64,000 nucleotides of DNA from Legionella cherrii (GTDB lineage: Bacteria > Pseudomonadota > Gammaproteobacteria > Legionellales > Legionellaceae): the NCBI RefSeq assembly GCF_900635815.1, contig NZ_LR134173.1, forward strand, positions 409,501 to 473,500, in the 5' to 3' direction. The notes beneath the pieces were generated by a model that had not been told where the DNA came from, searched no databases, and was given only the letters and a program-made list of their open reading frames with translations. The translations under genes and the position numbers were made by a program. Positions 1 to 9,053 of the stretch are shown piece by piece. Within the stretch, counting starts at the first letter, position 1. The number at the start of each line of letters is the position of its first letter.

Positions 1-237
1 AAACATTTGGATACGGTTTGGCTTGGCGATGAAATTGCTGGAAAGAAAAAAGTGGCACTTGAGAACTTGAAAACAGAAATTCGCCAAACAAATGGTTCTT
101 CATTAGCTAGCGTACTTGCGAAGGCAAAAATGAATCCTGTTTATAATCAACATCGATTATTTGCGCTGCAAGAAGATGAGCTCACTGCAACACAAGAATT
201 TATTGCAGACTTACCAGAGCGTGTTAATGCAATTTAA
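1..237 (+). CDS. C-terminal part of an unrecognised protein (5' truncated by window edge)
   Basis: The reading frame is open from the first base (Lys-His-Leu-Asp...) to a TAA at 235-237, so this is the last ~78 residues of a gene that begins outside the window. The visible part is hydrophilic and probably helical. It ends in a Glu/Asp-rich stretch (LPERVNAI at the terminus). No family motif is visible and I do not recognise the protein. The TTG at 7 could be read as a start, but nothing supports it over a longer gene. Confidence 0.6.
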   Translation, partial: KHLDTVWLGDEIAGKKKVALENLKTEIRQTNGSSLASVLAKAKMNPVYNQHRLFALQEDELTATQEFIADLPERVNAI

Positions 238-586
238 TGCATTTTCTTTCTTTAAAAATCCCTATCAACTCAACTGGTAGGGATGGGAATTTGAGTCACA
301 TTCCTTACTTTCATTTTTTATTATGCCAAAACAACTCGCTGGATTTTCCATAGAGGCGACGCAACTCGAACTGAATTCTCCTATCCAATCGAGGAAAACA
401 AAGGCATCAAAAACTTTGGTATCAGCTAAACCCAAAATTATATTTCGCTATAAAGCAAATGATTTGTGTTCTTAAATAAGCAATAATGCACTAAAATTGA
501 GAGCGTTAAATTGATTGCCTAAATCATTTATACACTATGAATTTAATATGCTGTTGTTAGCTCAAATAAGCTTTTGGAGGAATCTG
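238..586. other. Intergenic region with one hairpin
   Basis: No convincing gene lies between the truncated first gene and the deacetylase. The only clear structure is the hairpin at 258-284. The rest is AT-rich and probably holds the deacetylase promoter, but no strong -35/-10 pair can be singled out by eye. Confidence 0.5.
258..284. terminator. Hairpin downstream of the first gene, possible terminator
   Basis: ATCCCTATCA (258-267) pairs with TGGTAGGGAT (275-284), with one T-G wobble and a 7-base loop. It lies 20 bases after the stop codon of the first gene. No strong U-tract follows on the plus strand, but an A-rich stretch precedes it, which would form a U-tract on the minus strand. A bidirectional terminator is plausible but unproven. 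Confidence 0.4.
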
Positions 587-1315
587 TTGCGAAAAACTCT
601 ACCTCACAGTATCGCTTTATTTTTTCTATTTATTGGCATTTGCTGTGCACAACAACGTGACATTGCAATTACCATTGATGACTTGCCTCTTATTGATGCG
701 CCCCCACAGGCCATTGAGCAGATGGTCCATAGCCTGGTGAAACATCAAGTTCCTGCAATAGCGTTTATCATTGGCAACCGAGTCAACCAAGAAACCGTAG
801 CACAATTTAAACTATTTCAACAAAATGGATTAGAGTTGGGAAATCATACTTATTCCCATTTGAATTTAAAGCATGTTTCTTGTGAACAATACATTGATGA
901 TTTGATTAAAGCAGATGTAATTCTTACCCATTATATGTCAAAGCCTAAATACTTCCGCTACCCATACCTTTCTGAAGGTAAATTGTGGCGGAAAAGTGTT
1001 ATTCGTCACTATCTCAATGAGAATCATTATATTGTTGCCCCAGTCACAATTGACAGCAGAGACTTTGAGTTTAACGAAGAATTAGTGAAACGTCTCAAAC
1101 AAAATCCATCTGCCTCGATAACTGATTTTAAAAAACGATATCTTAAATATGTTTGGCAACGAACATTAACTGCTGAAAAAAATACTCCTGGAAAACAAGT
1201 CCTACTCATACATGCTAATTTACTAAACAGTTATTTTTTAGATGACTTATTGCATATGTTTGAAGTGCATGGCTATCATTTTATTTCACTAGGTGAAGCA
1301 TTAAAACCGCAATAA
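587..1315 (+). CDS. Secreted polysaccharide deacetylase family protein (NodB-like)
   Basis: This is a carbohydrate-esterase-4-like protein. The first acidic motif is ITIDDLPL and the metal-binding histidine motif is HTYSHL, followed by FRYPYL, which corresponds to the RxPY motif of the family. Such enzymes remove N-acetyl or related groups from polysaccharides, usually in the envelope. I place the start at TTG 587 because GGAGG (576-580) lies 6 bases upstream and the resulting N-terminus (RKTLPHSIALFFLFIGICCA) is a good signal peptide. An in-frame ATG at 548 and a TTG at 515 extend the frame but fit worse. The second Asp of the DD pair is present, so catalytic competence is likely. The substrate is unknown. 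Confidence 0.85.
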   Translation: MRKTLPHSIALFFLFIGICCAQQRDIAITIDDLPLIDAPPQAIEQMVHSLVKHQVPAIAFIIGNRVNQETVAQFKLFQQNGLELGNHTYSHLNLKHVSCEQYIDDLIKADVILTHYMSKPKYFRYPYLSEGKLWRKSVIRHYLNENHYIVAPVTIDSRDFEFNEELVKRLKQNPSASITDFKKRYLKYVWQRTLTAEKNTPGKQVLLIHANLLNSYFLDDLLHMFEVHGYHFISLGEALKPQ

Positions 1316-1423
1316 AATAGAGCTTAAGTTCTCTACAAAACGCTCTATCCTTACCTTGGAAAAAGCCATGCCATTAAAGCAGGCTTCCAGACGATTTGTG
1401 CCGTGTTGCCATTTCATTAGGCC

Positions 1424-1454
1424 CTATAACAATGGGGTAATGTCATTGTTATAG
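1424..1454. repeat. Perfect 11-bp inverted repeat between convergent genes
   Basis: CTATAACAATG (1424-1434) and CATTGTTATAG (1444-1454) are perfect inverted repeats with a 9-base spacer. The element lies between the ends of the deacetylase (plus strand) and the agmatinase (minus strand). It could be a shared terminator, but no U-tract follows on either strand. It could also be a protein-binding palindrome. Confidence 0.45.
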
Positions 1455-1486
1455 GCGCATCGGGAATGGATAAAGCACGGAGCACT

Positions 1487-2421
1487 TTAGCCAAGACGTA
1501 ATTTTGCATCACCAAGAATATGTAGCATATCTATCGCAACGGTGGCACCTACTAGAGCAGTTGTTTGAGCTACATCATAGGGCGGAGAGACCTCAACAAC
1601 ATCACCGCCAACCATGTTCAATCCCACTAGGCCCCATAAAATTTCTCGCTGCATTGCAGAAGATAATCCACCTGGCATCGGAGTTCCTGTACCAGGGTGA
1701 ACGCAGGATCCATGCAATCCACATCAAGGCTTATATAACATTTTCGATCGCCAACTATTTTTTTTATTTGTTCTACTACACCTTGGCTCCCCATTTGGAA
1801 ACATTGATTTGCAGTAATTACATGTAACTTGGGTGTTTCTGGAACACTTGTACGGATGCCAATTTGAACAGAATACTCAGGATCGATAAGTCCTTCTTTA
1901 GCCGCGTAATAAAACATGCTTCCATGAGTCAAATGAGGCATTTGAACTGTATCGGTATGTGCATCAAAATGGATTAATGATAGCTTTCCATGTTTACCTG
2001 CTAGCGCTTTTATAGCGGGATAAGCAACTAAGTGATCACCACCCAATCCCAAGGTAAAAATACCGTGTGAGCACAGTTCATTGATAGCGCCCTCAACGTT
2101 TTCCAACATATGATTAATTTGACCAGGAAAAAAGCCAATATCCCCATAATCAATAATTTTAAATTTTTCATTTAATCGATATGTATGCGGCCAACAAGTC
2201 CCAAGTATACTTAGATAGCATGAAAGATCTCGAATGCTTCGAGGTCCAAACCGTGCACCTGAGCGATTGAAAGTACTTAAATCAAAGGGGACTCCATAAA
2301 CGGCAAGATCTACACCTTGGAGATTTCGTGTGTACTCCGATCTGAAGAACGTAGTAATGCCTTCATAGGGTACTGATTTCGTTAGTATCGGTTTCTGTGA
2401 CGCAGGATCATTATTTGACAT
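1487..2421 (-). pseudogene. speB: Agmatinase/ureohydrolase family gene, broken by a frameshift
   Basis: The upstream part reads as an agmatinase-family enzyme: GVPFDLSTFNRSGARFGPRSIR, GGDH, HFDAHTD and DVDCMDPAF are all present. These supply most of the Mn-binding residues. Immediately after DPAF the frame is lost. The rest of the family sequence (PGTGTPMPGGL ... GGDVVEVSPPYD ... TALVGATVAIDMLHI) continues in another frame to a stop at 1487. A single missing base near 1699-1707 explains the break. The start is taken at ATG 2421, with GAG six bases upstream; the track frame extends to a TTG at 2427. A real enzyme would cleave agmatine to putrescine and urea. The break may be a true mutation or a sequencing error. 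Confidence 0.85.
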
Positions 2422-2913
2422 ATTCAACTCATTCCATGTTGTTTGATAGCGTAAGTGCTTATAAATAGACTTCGTACTAAATTATAGACCAAATAGAACT
2501 GGACATCGGAAGAGGATGAGCTATATCTGCAGTCATTTTTAAGAATATAATTCACTATAAACCCTTGACCTAATCCCATGATTCATCAAGGAATTGTCCG
2601 CATTTTATTGCCTGTTTAACATAGCCGTCTGTTCACATCATCGAGACTTTAAGTGAATAAAAGCCCCATCGTCCTGCACGCACGCTTGCCGAAAACTCCA
2701 TCTGCTTGGATACAAAAAGAGTTGGAATCGAAATCAAATGAAATCAATTTCTGCTCAGTAGCGTTAGTTGTAGTTACAAACTCTTTTATTTATGTCAAGA
2801 TTCTTTCAGTAAAACCTCCTGAGTAAGTACTTAATATTCAGAAAGGAGCTAGGCGAAAAAACTGAATGGGACCAACTACTTTTTAACTCAACTTATAGTT
2901 TATGGATTAACTG
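2422..2913. other. Intergenic region upstream of the divergent agmatinase and DTGS-protein genes
   Basis: This 490-base region separates divergent genes and should hold both promoters. No open reading frame of note, tRNA or clear repeat is visible. A purine-rich GAAAGGAGC at about 2840-2848 resembles a Shine-Dalgarno sequence, but no suitable start follows it. Confidence 0.4.
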
Positions 2914-4638
2914 ATGATGATAAAAAATTTAAGGAATACAGTCGTTGTATTTCTATTGATGGTGTGTCACAACGTTTACTCTGGGGGGAGTACGTTGTTT
3001 AATGTTTCTGCAACAGGGATTCCTGCCCAAGTGAATCTTACCCTATGCTTAAACGGAAAAAGAGCTGTTTCTTGTCAAAATTATAATGTTTCAGCCTTAA
3101 CATTAAGTATTCTTACAACCATACCCAATCATACCTATCCACAAGCTGGGATCAAATTAAATACACCTGGTTATGCGCTCTCAGGGTGTCACTTGCAAGG
3201 CAATGGATATTGCCTCTTTTCGGTGAGCAACACGAAAGCTGCAATTATTCCGCTTACACCGCCGACATGCCAAGCGGATGTCATTGCATTTACGCCAACA
3301 GTAACTCAAGTTAACAATCCTATTGGAAATACCCCAAACCCTTCGCAGCAATTTACAATCAGTATGACCATGTGTAATTCGCAAGGAAAGCCAATTATTC
3401 CCAGCGAGAGCAACCCAATCCATGTGGATGTTTATGGTGCACCAGACGGAGTAATTTCGCCAACATCAACAACGACGAGCACTGGATCAGTAACTTTTAC
3501 CTACAGTGGCCAACCATTTCCGAACAACATTTCGATCAATGCCTGGATTAGTGATAGTACCAATAATGGTGCCGCGCTTGGGGTAACCCAGGTGCTGCAA
3601 CAAAATACGCCGCCGTGTAGTTATGGCAGTACAAGTTATCAAGTACCGTTAGTACAAACACTACCTAATGCCTTACAGATAATGGCTGATGTAGGCTACA
3701 ATGTGACCTCGGCAACAGATACTCTCACTCATTTCACGATTGATACGGGTTCTTTAGGAGTTATTGTTCCGAGCGATGAGCTTCCTAGAACCCCTGGCGT
3801 AATCGGCCCAGGGGCACCGGGCGTTAAATATTATGACAGCAGCGGTAATACTTATTCAGGAAATTACTACCTTGCACCGGTAAGAGTAAAAACAGCCAGT
3901 GGTACAGTACAAACTTACCCTATTATGGTTCTTGGAATTGACAAAGCCTACTGTAGTGGCCCCACCACCAAGTCGTGCTATTCCAACCCACCCTTGCCCG
4001 TTCTGCATTACCTGGGTGTTGGTTTTAACCGAAACAGTACTACCGCCGGAGATTTATTTAACTCACCTACGGCTAATGCTTTTCTTCATTTAACCAATGC
4101 ACAAAATGGAACCAATCTAAGTCCAGGTTATTACCTCACACCAAATGATGGTATGACCGCTACAGGATTAACGCTGGGAATTACAACCAACAATCAATAC
4201 AATGTGGTCAAATTAACACCTGACCCAAACGTGCCTGGTGACTTTTATCCTCAGGCAGGGTGTTATAGTTTTCCCAACTCTCCGCTACCCAATCAGTTCT
4301 GTGGTACAGCGCTTCTTGATGTCGGCATTGACTCGATGTTCATAGACTTGCCCAAAGCCCAATGGCCCCCAGGAACTTATAACTCAAAAGATGAGGTGCC
4401 TGCAGGAATAAATATGGCGATTTTAATGGGGCCATTAAGTACACCAGCAATGCAATACCATTTCAGCGCAGTTGACGGTAATCCCCCGAGCAATAGTGCA
4501 ACCCCTACTGTTGTACAATGGATTGATAGCACGACGAGCGGCCAAATCTTCGTGAATACAGGTCGACGACCATTGTACCTTTACGACTATTTCTACAACG
4601 GCCAGTGTGGGCAGGTGGGCTTTAAACAGTTACCATAA
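2914..4638 (+). CDS. Secreted protein with pepsin-like DTGS motif, function unknown
   Basis: The protein has 574 residues. Residues 1-23 form a signal peptide (NTVVVFLLMVCHNVYSG). Cysteine-containing, Thr/Ser/Pro/Asn-rich sequence, possibly Ig-like, follows to about residue 235. The C-terminal half carries FTIDTGSLGVIVP (Asp277), which closely resembles the first active-site loop of aspartic proteases. A second hydrophobic-Asp-Gly stretch, ALLDVGIDSMFIDLP (Asp469), may match the second lobe, though the usual D-S/T-G there reads DVG. Several bacterial secreted families carry such a motif (DUF3443 is one that I recall). Whether this is an active protease is inference. Either ATG at 2914 or 2917 could be used; GGA lies at 2903-2905. 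Confidence 0.7.
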   Translation: MMIKNLRNTVVVFLLMVCHNVYSGGSTLFNVSATGIPAQVNLTLCLNGKRAVSCQNYNVSALTLSILTTIPNHTYPQAGIKLNTPGYALSGCHLQGNGYCLFSVSNTKAAIIPLTPPTCQADVIAFTPTVTQVNNPIGNTPNPSQQFTISMTMCNSQGKPIIPSESNPIHVDVYGAPDGVISPTSTTTSTGSVTFTYSGQPFPNNISINAWISDSTNNGAALGVTQVLQQNTPPCSYGSTSYQVPLVQTLPNALQIMADVGYNVTSATDTLTHFTIDTGSLGVIVPSDELPRTPGVIGPGAPGVKYYDSSGNTYSGNYYLAPVRVKTASGTVQTYPIMVLGIDKAYCSGPTTKSCYSNPPLPVLHYLGVGFNRNSTTAGDLFNSPTANAFLHLTNAQNGTNLSPGYYLTPNDGMTATGLTLGITTNNQYNVVKLTPDPNVPGDFYPQAGCYSFPNSPLPNQFCGTALLDVGIDSMFIDLPKAQWPPGTYNSKDEVPAGINMAILMGPLSTPAMQYHFSAVDGNPPSNSATPTVVQWIDSTTSGQIFVNTGRRPLYLYDYFYNGQCGQVGFKQLP

Positions 4639-4660
4639 ATTTGGGGACGGACGAAAATAA

Positions 4661-6379
4661 ATGTGTGCAAAAAGAAATGAAACCTCCGAAGGCTCCCTCC
4701 AATCTGCAGAGAATGCCCCTGATCGCGTATATCTGCAAACGGAACAACATCTTCGGAATATCATTGAAAATGCCCCCACCGGCATTGTGACTATGTCTAT
4801 TAACGGAGATCTATTGCAAGTTAATCCCGGCTACTGTGAGATTACAGGTTATTTCAAGGAAGAGTTAGAAGGCATGAATTATAGGGCATTGAGCCTGGAT
4901 GATGATCTCGCAGTAGATAACTATAATGTGCAGCAATTAATTGAAGGAAAAATCAACTCCTATAGGCTTGAAAAGCGTTACCTCCGAAAAGATGGTAAAA
5001 TTATATGGGTACAAGTCACTCGCTCACTCATTAGAGATGATTCTACGGATAATCCACTGTATTTTATTGCCCAAATAGAAGACATTACCTTACGTAAAGA
5101 GGCTGAAAATACCCGTAAAAACAATGAAGCTTATCTGCGAAACATAGTCGATCATGCGCCATCAGGGATTGTTACTATTTCACTTGATGGTCAATTATTA
5201 GATATCAATCCTGCTTTTTGCAGAATTACGGGTTACGATAAAGACGAGCTTGAACGGATGAATTATAAAAAGCTCACTTATGCTGAAGACTTTTCAATCG
5301 CTGCATTAAAAGTACAAGAATTGCTAGATGGCAAAATTGATTCTTATCAACTTGAAAAACGTTACGTACGTAAAGATGAAACGATTATTTGGGTATTGGC
5401 AACTCGCTCACTTGTTCGTGATATCGACACGGAGGACCCGTTATACTTTATTGTGCAGGTTGTAGATATTACTGAGCGCAAAGAAGCGGAGCTCATGTTA
5501 AGAGAAAGTGAAGCACGATTCCGCTCCATTATGGACAACGCACCCATAGGCATGGCTATCCAATCGTTAGATGGTCAATTTTTACAAGTAAACCGTGCTC
5601 TTTGTGAGATCACCGGCTATAAAAAAGAAGCGTTAGAACAATTAAGCCTTCATGATATTGTTTACCCTGATGACTTAGCAAACGAGAGTAACCAAATCCA
5701 GCGCGTGATTGAAGGCAAAGATCGTTATTATCAAATTGAAAAACGCATCCGTAAAAATGGAACCTTTGCCTGGGTAGCAATTACCCGGTCTATTTTGCGC
5801 AATACCCACACGGGTGCCCCCTTATATTTTATTGTTCAAGTAGAAGACATCAATGAACAGATACTGAACAGGGAAAAAATTCGCTATCTCGCTTATCATG
5901 ATATCTTAACGGGGTTACCCAACCGTCAGCTTTTGTATGAAGAATTAATAAAGACACTTGCCCTTGCCAAACGGCATGAGCGCATTTTTGCGATTATGTT
6001 TATTGATCTTGATAAGTTTAAAAATGTTAATGATACCTTTGGTCATGATGTAGGCGATAATCTGCTTAAGGAAGTGACTTCAAGATTAAATAAATCCTTT
6101 CGAGCCAGTGATCTGCTTGCACGTACAGGAGGCGATGAGTTCATCGTGGTGCTCACAGAAATCAAAGCACCTCAAGACGCAGCGATTGTTGCGGATAAGA
6201 CCCTGAAAATCATCAGGAAACCCATCATTATTTGCGAGCAATCCATGCAAATTGGAGCCAGTATTGGCATTGTTACCTATCCTGAACATGGGCATGATAT
6301 TACTGAGTTAATGAAAAAAGCCGATAGTGCAATGTATACCGCTAAATATGCGGGTGGAAATCAATATCATTTTTATTAA
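4661..6379 (+). CDS. Triple-PAS diguanylate cyclase (GGDEF)
   Basis: There are three successive PAS/PAC units at about residues 30-147, 155-275 and 283-400. Each begins with a NAP/HAP-x-G-I motif and contains an ITGY motif. A GGDEF domain follows (about 407-572). The catalytic loop GGDEF is at residues 490-494, and RASD (481-484) five residues upstream is a canonical c-di-GMP inhibitory site. The enzyme should make c-di-GMP from two GTP, with PAS sensing controlling output. No membrane segment is visible, so it is probably cytosolic. It starts 22 bases after the DTGS-protein stop and could be cotranscribed with that gene. PAS1 and PAS2 are very alike, which points to internal duplication. Confidence 0.92.
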   Translation: MCAKRNETSEGSLQSAENAPDRVYLQTEQHLRNIIENAPTGIVTMSINGDLLQVNPGYCEITGYFKEELEGMNYRALSLDDDLAVDNYNVQQLIEGKINSYRLEKRYLRKDGKIIWVQVTRSLIRDDSTDNPLYFIAQIEDITLRKEAENTRKNNEAYLRNIVDHAPSGIVTISLDGQLLDINPAFCRITGYDKDELERMNYKKLTYAEDFSIAALKVQELLDGKIDSYQLEKRYVRKDETIIWVLATRSLVRDIDTEDPLYFIVQVVDITERKEAELMLRESEARFRSIMDNAPIGMAIQSLDGQFLQVNRALCEITGYKKEALEQLSLHDIVYPDDLANESNQIQRVIEGKDRYYQIEKRIRKNGTFAWVAITRSILRNTHTGAPLYFIVQVEDINEQILNREKIRYLAYHDILTGLPNRQLLYEELIKTLALAKRHERIFAIMFIDLDKFKNVNDTFGHDVGDNLLKEVTSRLNKSFRASDLLARTGGDEFIVVLTEIKAPQDAAIVADKTLKIIRKPIIICEQSMQIGASIGIVTYPEHGHDITELMKKADSAMYTAKYAGGNQYHFY

Positions 6380-6404
6380 AAATGATTCAGTTGACTTATT
6401 TTAG

Positions 6405-6431
6405 CCTGGGTTCTGCGATGCTACACCCAGG
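6405..6431. terminator. Hairpin between convergent dgc and recN, possible bidirectional terminator
   Basis: CCTGGGT (6405-6411) pairs with ACCCAGG (6425-6431) around a 13-base loop. It lies between the diguanylate cyclase stop and the recN stop. The plus-strand side lacks a clear T-run, so termination strength is uncertain. Confidence 0.45.
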
Positions 6432-6458
6432 ATAGAAGGCGGGTCGATTTTTAATGAA

Positions 6459-8123
6459 TTAATTACTCTGTAGTAATAATTCCTTAGCATGAGAACGTGT
6501 TTGCTCTGTTATGGTCAAGCCTCCCAACATACGCGCAATTTCATCAACTTTTTCAGCAGACTGTAACAAGGAAATTCTGGTAAATGTTTCTTTATTATCG
6601 CTTCGCTTTTCCACCATAAAATGGTTATGCGCTGAGGCGGCAACCTGAGGTTGGTGTGTGACACAAAATACTTGTAACCGTTCACCTAATTTACGAAGCA
6701 TCTGACCTACCAGGGCGGCTGTAGCACCACCAATACCTACATCCACTTCATCAAACAATAAAGTAGGTGTTGTCCCTTGTTGGGCGGTAATCATTTGTAT
6801 GGACAAGCTAATTCGAGAAAGTTCACCGCCTGAAGCTACTTTACTGAGCGAATCAAGTTCCATGCCCGGATTTGTGCATACTTTATATTCCACCTTATCC
6901 ATTCCATGAACCTGCATTTTTTCCAGTGGAGTGATTTCGATTTCGACCCAGCCTTTAGGCATACCCAGCTGCTGAATGCTGCCTGTAATTTCCTTGGCCA
7001 ATTTTTTAGCTTGTCCTTGCCGCTCTTTTCTTAATTTAAGGGCAGCGGCTTCATAGGCTGCAACCAGCTGACGATGTTCTGTTTTTAATTGTGCCAATCT
7101 GCTCTCGCTGTCTTGCAAACTATCTAACTCTTTTTGCAAGTTCGACGCATGTTCATGAAGCTGGCTGCTATCAATATGATATTTACGCGCAAGCTGATGG
7201 ATTAGACTCATCCGCGTTTCTATTTCATCTAACCGTTCTGGATCCAGATGCACCCGATCAACAAATTGCTGCATTTCATCGATTGCTTCTTCGCATTGAA
7301 TCAATGCGCCATTAATTAATTCAAAGGTATTTTTAATCGGCGCTTGTTCTGCTGGTAATTGACTGAGGAGCTGCAGAATCTGATTTAAGCCAGTACACAG
7401 GTTAGGCTCATCTTCGGAATTCAATAACCCATGTATTTGCTGACTTTTTTGCAAATACTCTTTTGCATGATGCAGCATTTGATGTTCTTGATACAAAGTT
7501 TCAATTTCATTTTCATGCAAGTTCAACGCCGATAATTCTTCAATTTGAAATTGTAATAATGCGATCCTGTCCGCTTGCTGCTCCTGCCCTTGTAATACAT
7601 CAATTTCTTGCTGAATTTTTTGACATTGTTTATACAGCCGAGCCACCTCATCCAGCAAGAGCTGGTTCTTGCCATATTGATCTAACTGTTGACGATGTGT
7701 TGTATGATGCATCAATGTTTGATGCTGGTGTTGCCCGTGAATATGGACCAGTTTTTCACTTAATTCTTTTACCTTTTGTAATGGAAAAGGTTGGCCGTTA
7801 ATATAAGATTTGGAGCGGCCTTCGGCATAAATCACACGCCGCAAATAAATTTCACCATCATCGCATGGAACATCATGTTCTTCTAACCATAGCGCCGGTT
7901 CAGAACCTTGTCCCACAAAAAATCCTGCGGTGATATCACATTTTTCTTGGCCAGGCCGAATCACTGAAGCATCTGCTCTATCACCTAATGCCAACATCAA
8001 CGCATCGATCATAATCGATTTACCCGCACCGGTTTCACCAGTGAAAGCGGTCATTCCTTGAGTAAAATCTAACTCCAGGTGCTGCACAATCGCAAACTGT
8101 TCAATGCACAAAGTAGTGAGCAT
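6459..8123 (-). CDS. recN: DNA repair protein RecN
   Basis: RecN is an SMC-like ATPase that acts at double-strand breaks. The protein has 554 residues, the usual RecN length. The Walker A motif GETGAGKS is at residues 29-36. The central region is Gln/Glu/Leu-rich and coiled-coil-like. A signature region (KVASGGELSRISLS) and Walker B (TLLFDEVDVGIGG) lie in the C-terminal third. The gene is downstream of nadK with a 3-base gap, the arrangement common in gammaproteobacteria, so the two are very likely cotranscribed. Confidence 0.96.
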   Translation of the reverse strand: MLTTLCIEQFAIVQHLELDFTQGMTAFTGETGAGKSIMIDALMLALGDRADASVIRPGQEKCDITAGFFVGQGSEPALWLEEHDVPCDDGEIYLRRVIYAEGRSKSYINGQPFPLQKVKELSEKLVHIHGQHQHQTLMHHTTHRQQLDQYGKNQLLLDEVARLYKQCQKIQQEIDVLQGQEQQADRIALLQFQIEELSALNLHENEIETLYQEHQMLHHAKEYLQKSQQIHGLLNSEDEPNLCTGLNQILQLLSQLPAEQAPIKNTFELINGALIQCEEAIDEMQQFVDRVHLDPERLDEIETRMSLIHQLARKYHIDSSQLHEHASNLQKELDSLQDSESRLAQLKTEHRQLVAAYEAAALKLRKERQGQAKKLAKEITGSIQQLGMPKGWVEIEITPLEKMQVHGMDKVEYKVCTNPGMELDSLSKVASGGELSRISLSIQMITAQQGTTPTLLFDEVDVGIGGATAALVGQMLRKLGERLQVFCVTHQPQVAASAHNHFMVEKRSDNKETFTRISLLQSAEKVDEIARMLGGLTITEQTRSHAKELLLQSN

Positions 8124-8126
8124 GTT

Positions 8127-9053
8127 CTATCCTTGATGTTTGGATTCCCAACCAAGCTTTGATCGTAATGTATCATAATAATGATAATCAAGAGGATGCA
8201 ACAGACGTAATTGGTGACCATTTTTTTGAATGATGACCTTTTGTCCAGGTTTGACCATTCTTGACTCATGACCATCACAACTCACTCGCAAATCAGATTC
8301 GTTAAACTGGCTGATATGCAGTTCTATTTTAGCCTCTCCATCAATAACCAATGGACGTGAACTCAAGCTATGAGAAAACATGGGCACCAAAACGATGGCA
8401 TTCAAATGTGGATGCATGATTGGGCCGCCTGCAGATAAAGCATAGGCCGTAGATCCTGTGGGTGTTGATAAAATCATCCCATCAGAACGATAATGACTCA
8501 CCAATTGTTGGTTGATGTATACGGAAAATTCTACGAGATGTGTTTCCTTTCCACGACTCAAAACAACATCATTGAGGGCATCACCCTCAAAATAAGTATG
8601 GTCTTCATCGTATATCCGCGTATGGAGAAGAAAGCGCTTTTCTTCTTCATAATAACCAGTTAACACTGCACTCAGCTGGGACTCCAACTCATGAGGCAAA
8701 ATATCGGTGAGGAATCCCAAGCGCCCTCGGTTAATCCCAATGACTGGCGTATCGACCTTAATCGCCATACGGGCTGCTGAAAGCAGACTTCCATCCCCGC
8801 CAACAACGATAATCAAATCATTTTTTTCGCCCATATCTTCTCTGGCTAAGACCGGGATTTTTACATCAAATCCCGTAGCCGTATCGATATCTTGATAGAC
8901 CTGAACATTTTGTTTTTGCAAAAAATCAATCAAACGGTATAAGCTTTCATTCACCCCTTGATTCGCCCTATGCTGGCGTGCGTACAAGATGATCCGTTTG
9001 AATTGAACTTTATTCTTCAATGTTTGCTGTTCTTGATGCTTTTTTTCGTTCAT
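8127..9053 (-). CDS. nadK: NAD kinase
   Basis: The enzyme phosphorylates NAD to NADP. The diagnostic motifs are visible: VVGGDGSLL (ATP/NAD site), [10 protein letters not shown], and [16 protein letters not shown]. With this ATG the length is 308 residues, slightly longer than the usual ~295. The first ~18 residues ([16 protein letters not shown]) are polar and overlap the end of typA by 44 bases, so a downstream start such as the TTG near 9020 is possible. Neither start has a strong Shine-Dalgarno sequence. It lies directly upstream of recN. Confidence 0.95.
   Translation of the reverse strand: MNEKKHQEQQTLKNKVQFKRIILYARQHRANQGVNESLYRLIDFLQKQNVQVYQDIDTATGFDVKIPVLAREDMGEKNDLIIVVGGDGSLLSAARMAIKVDTPVIGINRGRLGFLTDILPHELESQLSAVLTGYYEEEKRFLLHTRIYDEDHTYFEGDALNDVVLSRGKETHLVEFSVYINQQLVSHYRSDGMILSTPTGSTAYALSAGGPIMHPHLNAIVLVPMFSHSLSSRPLVIDGEAKIELHISQFNESDLRVSCDGHESRMVKPGQKVIIQKNGHQLRLLHPLDYHYYDTLRSKLGWESKHQG

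Noticed and set aside
1504..1827. Plus-strand 107-codon frame
   Set aside because: It is antisense to the agmatinase gene, which has strong family motifs on the minus strand.
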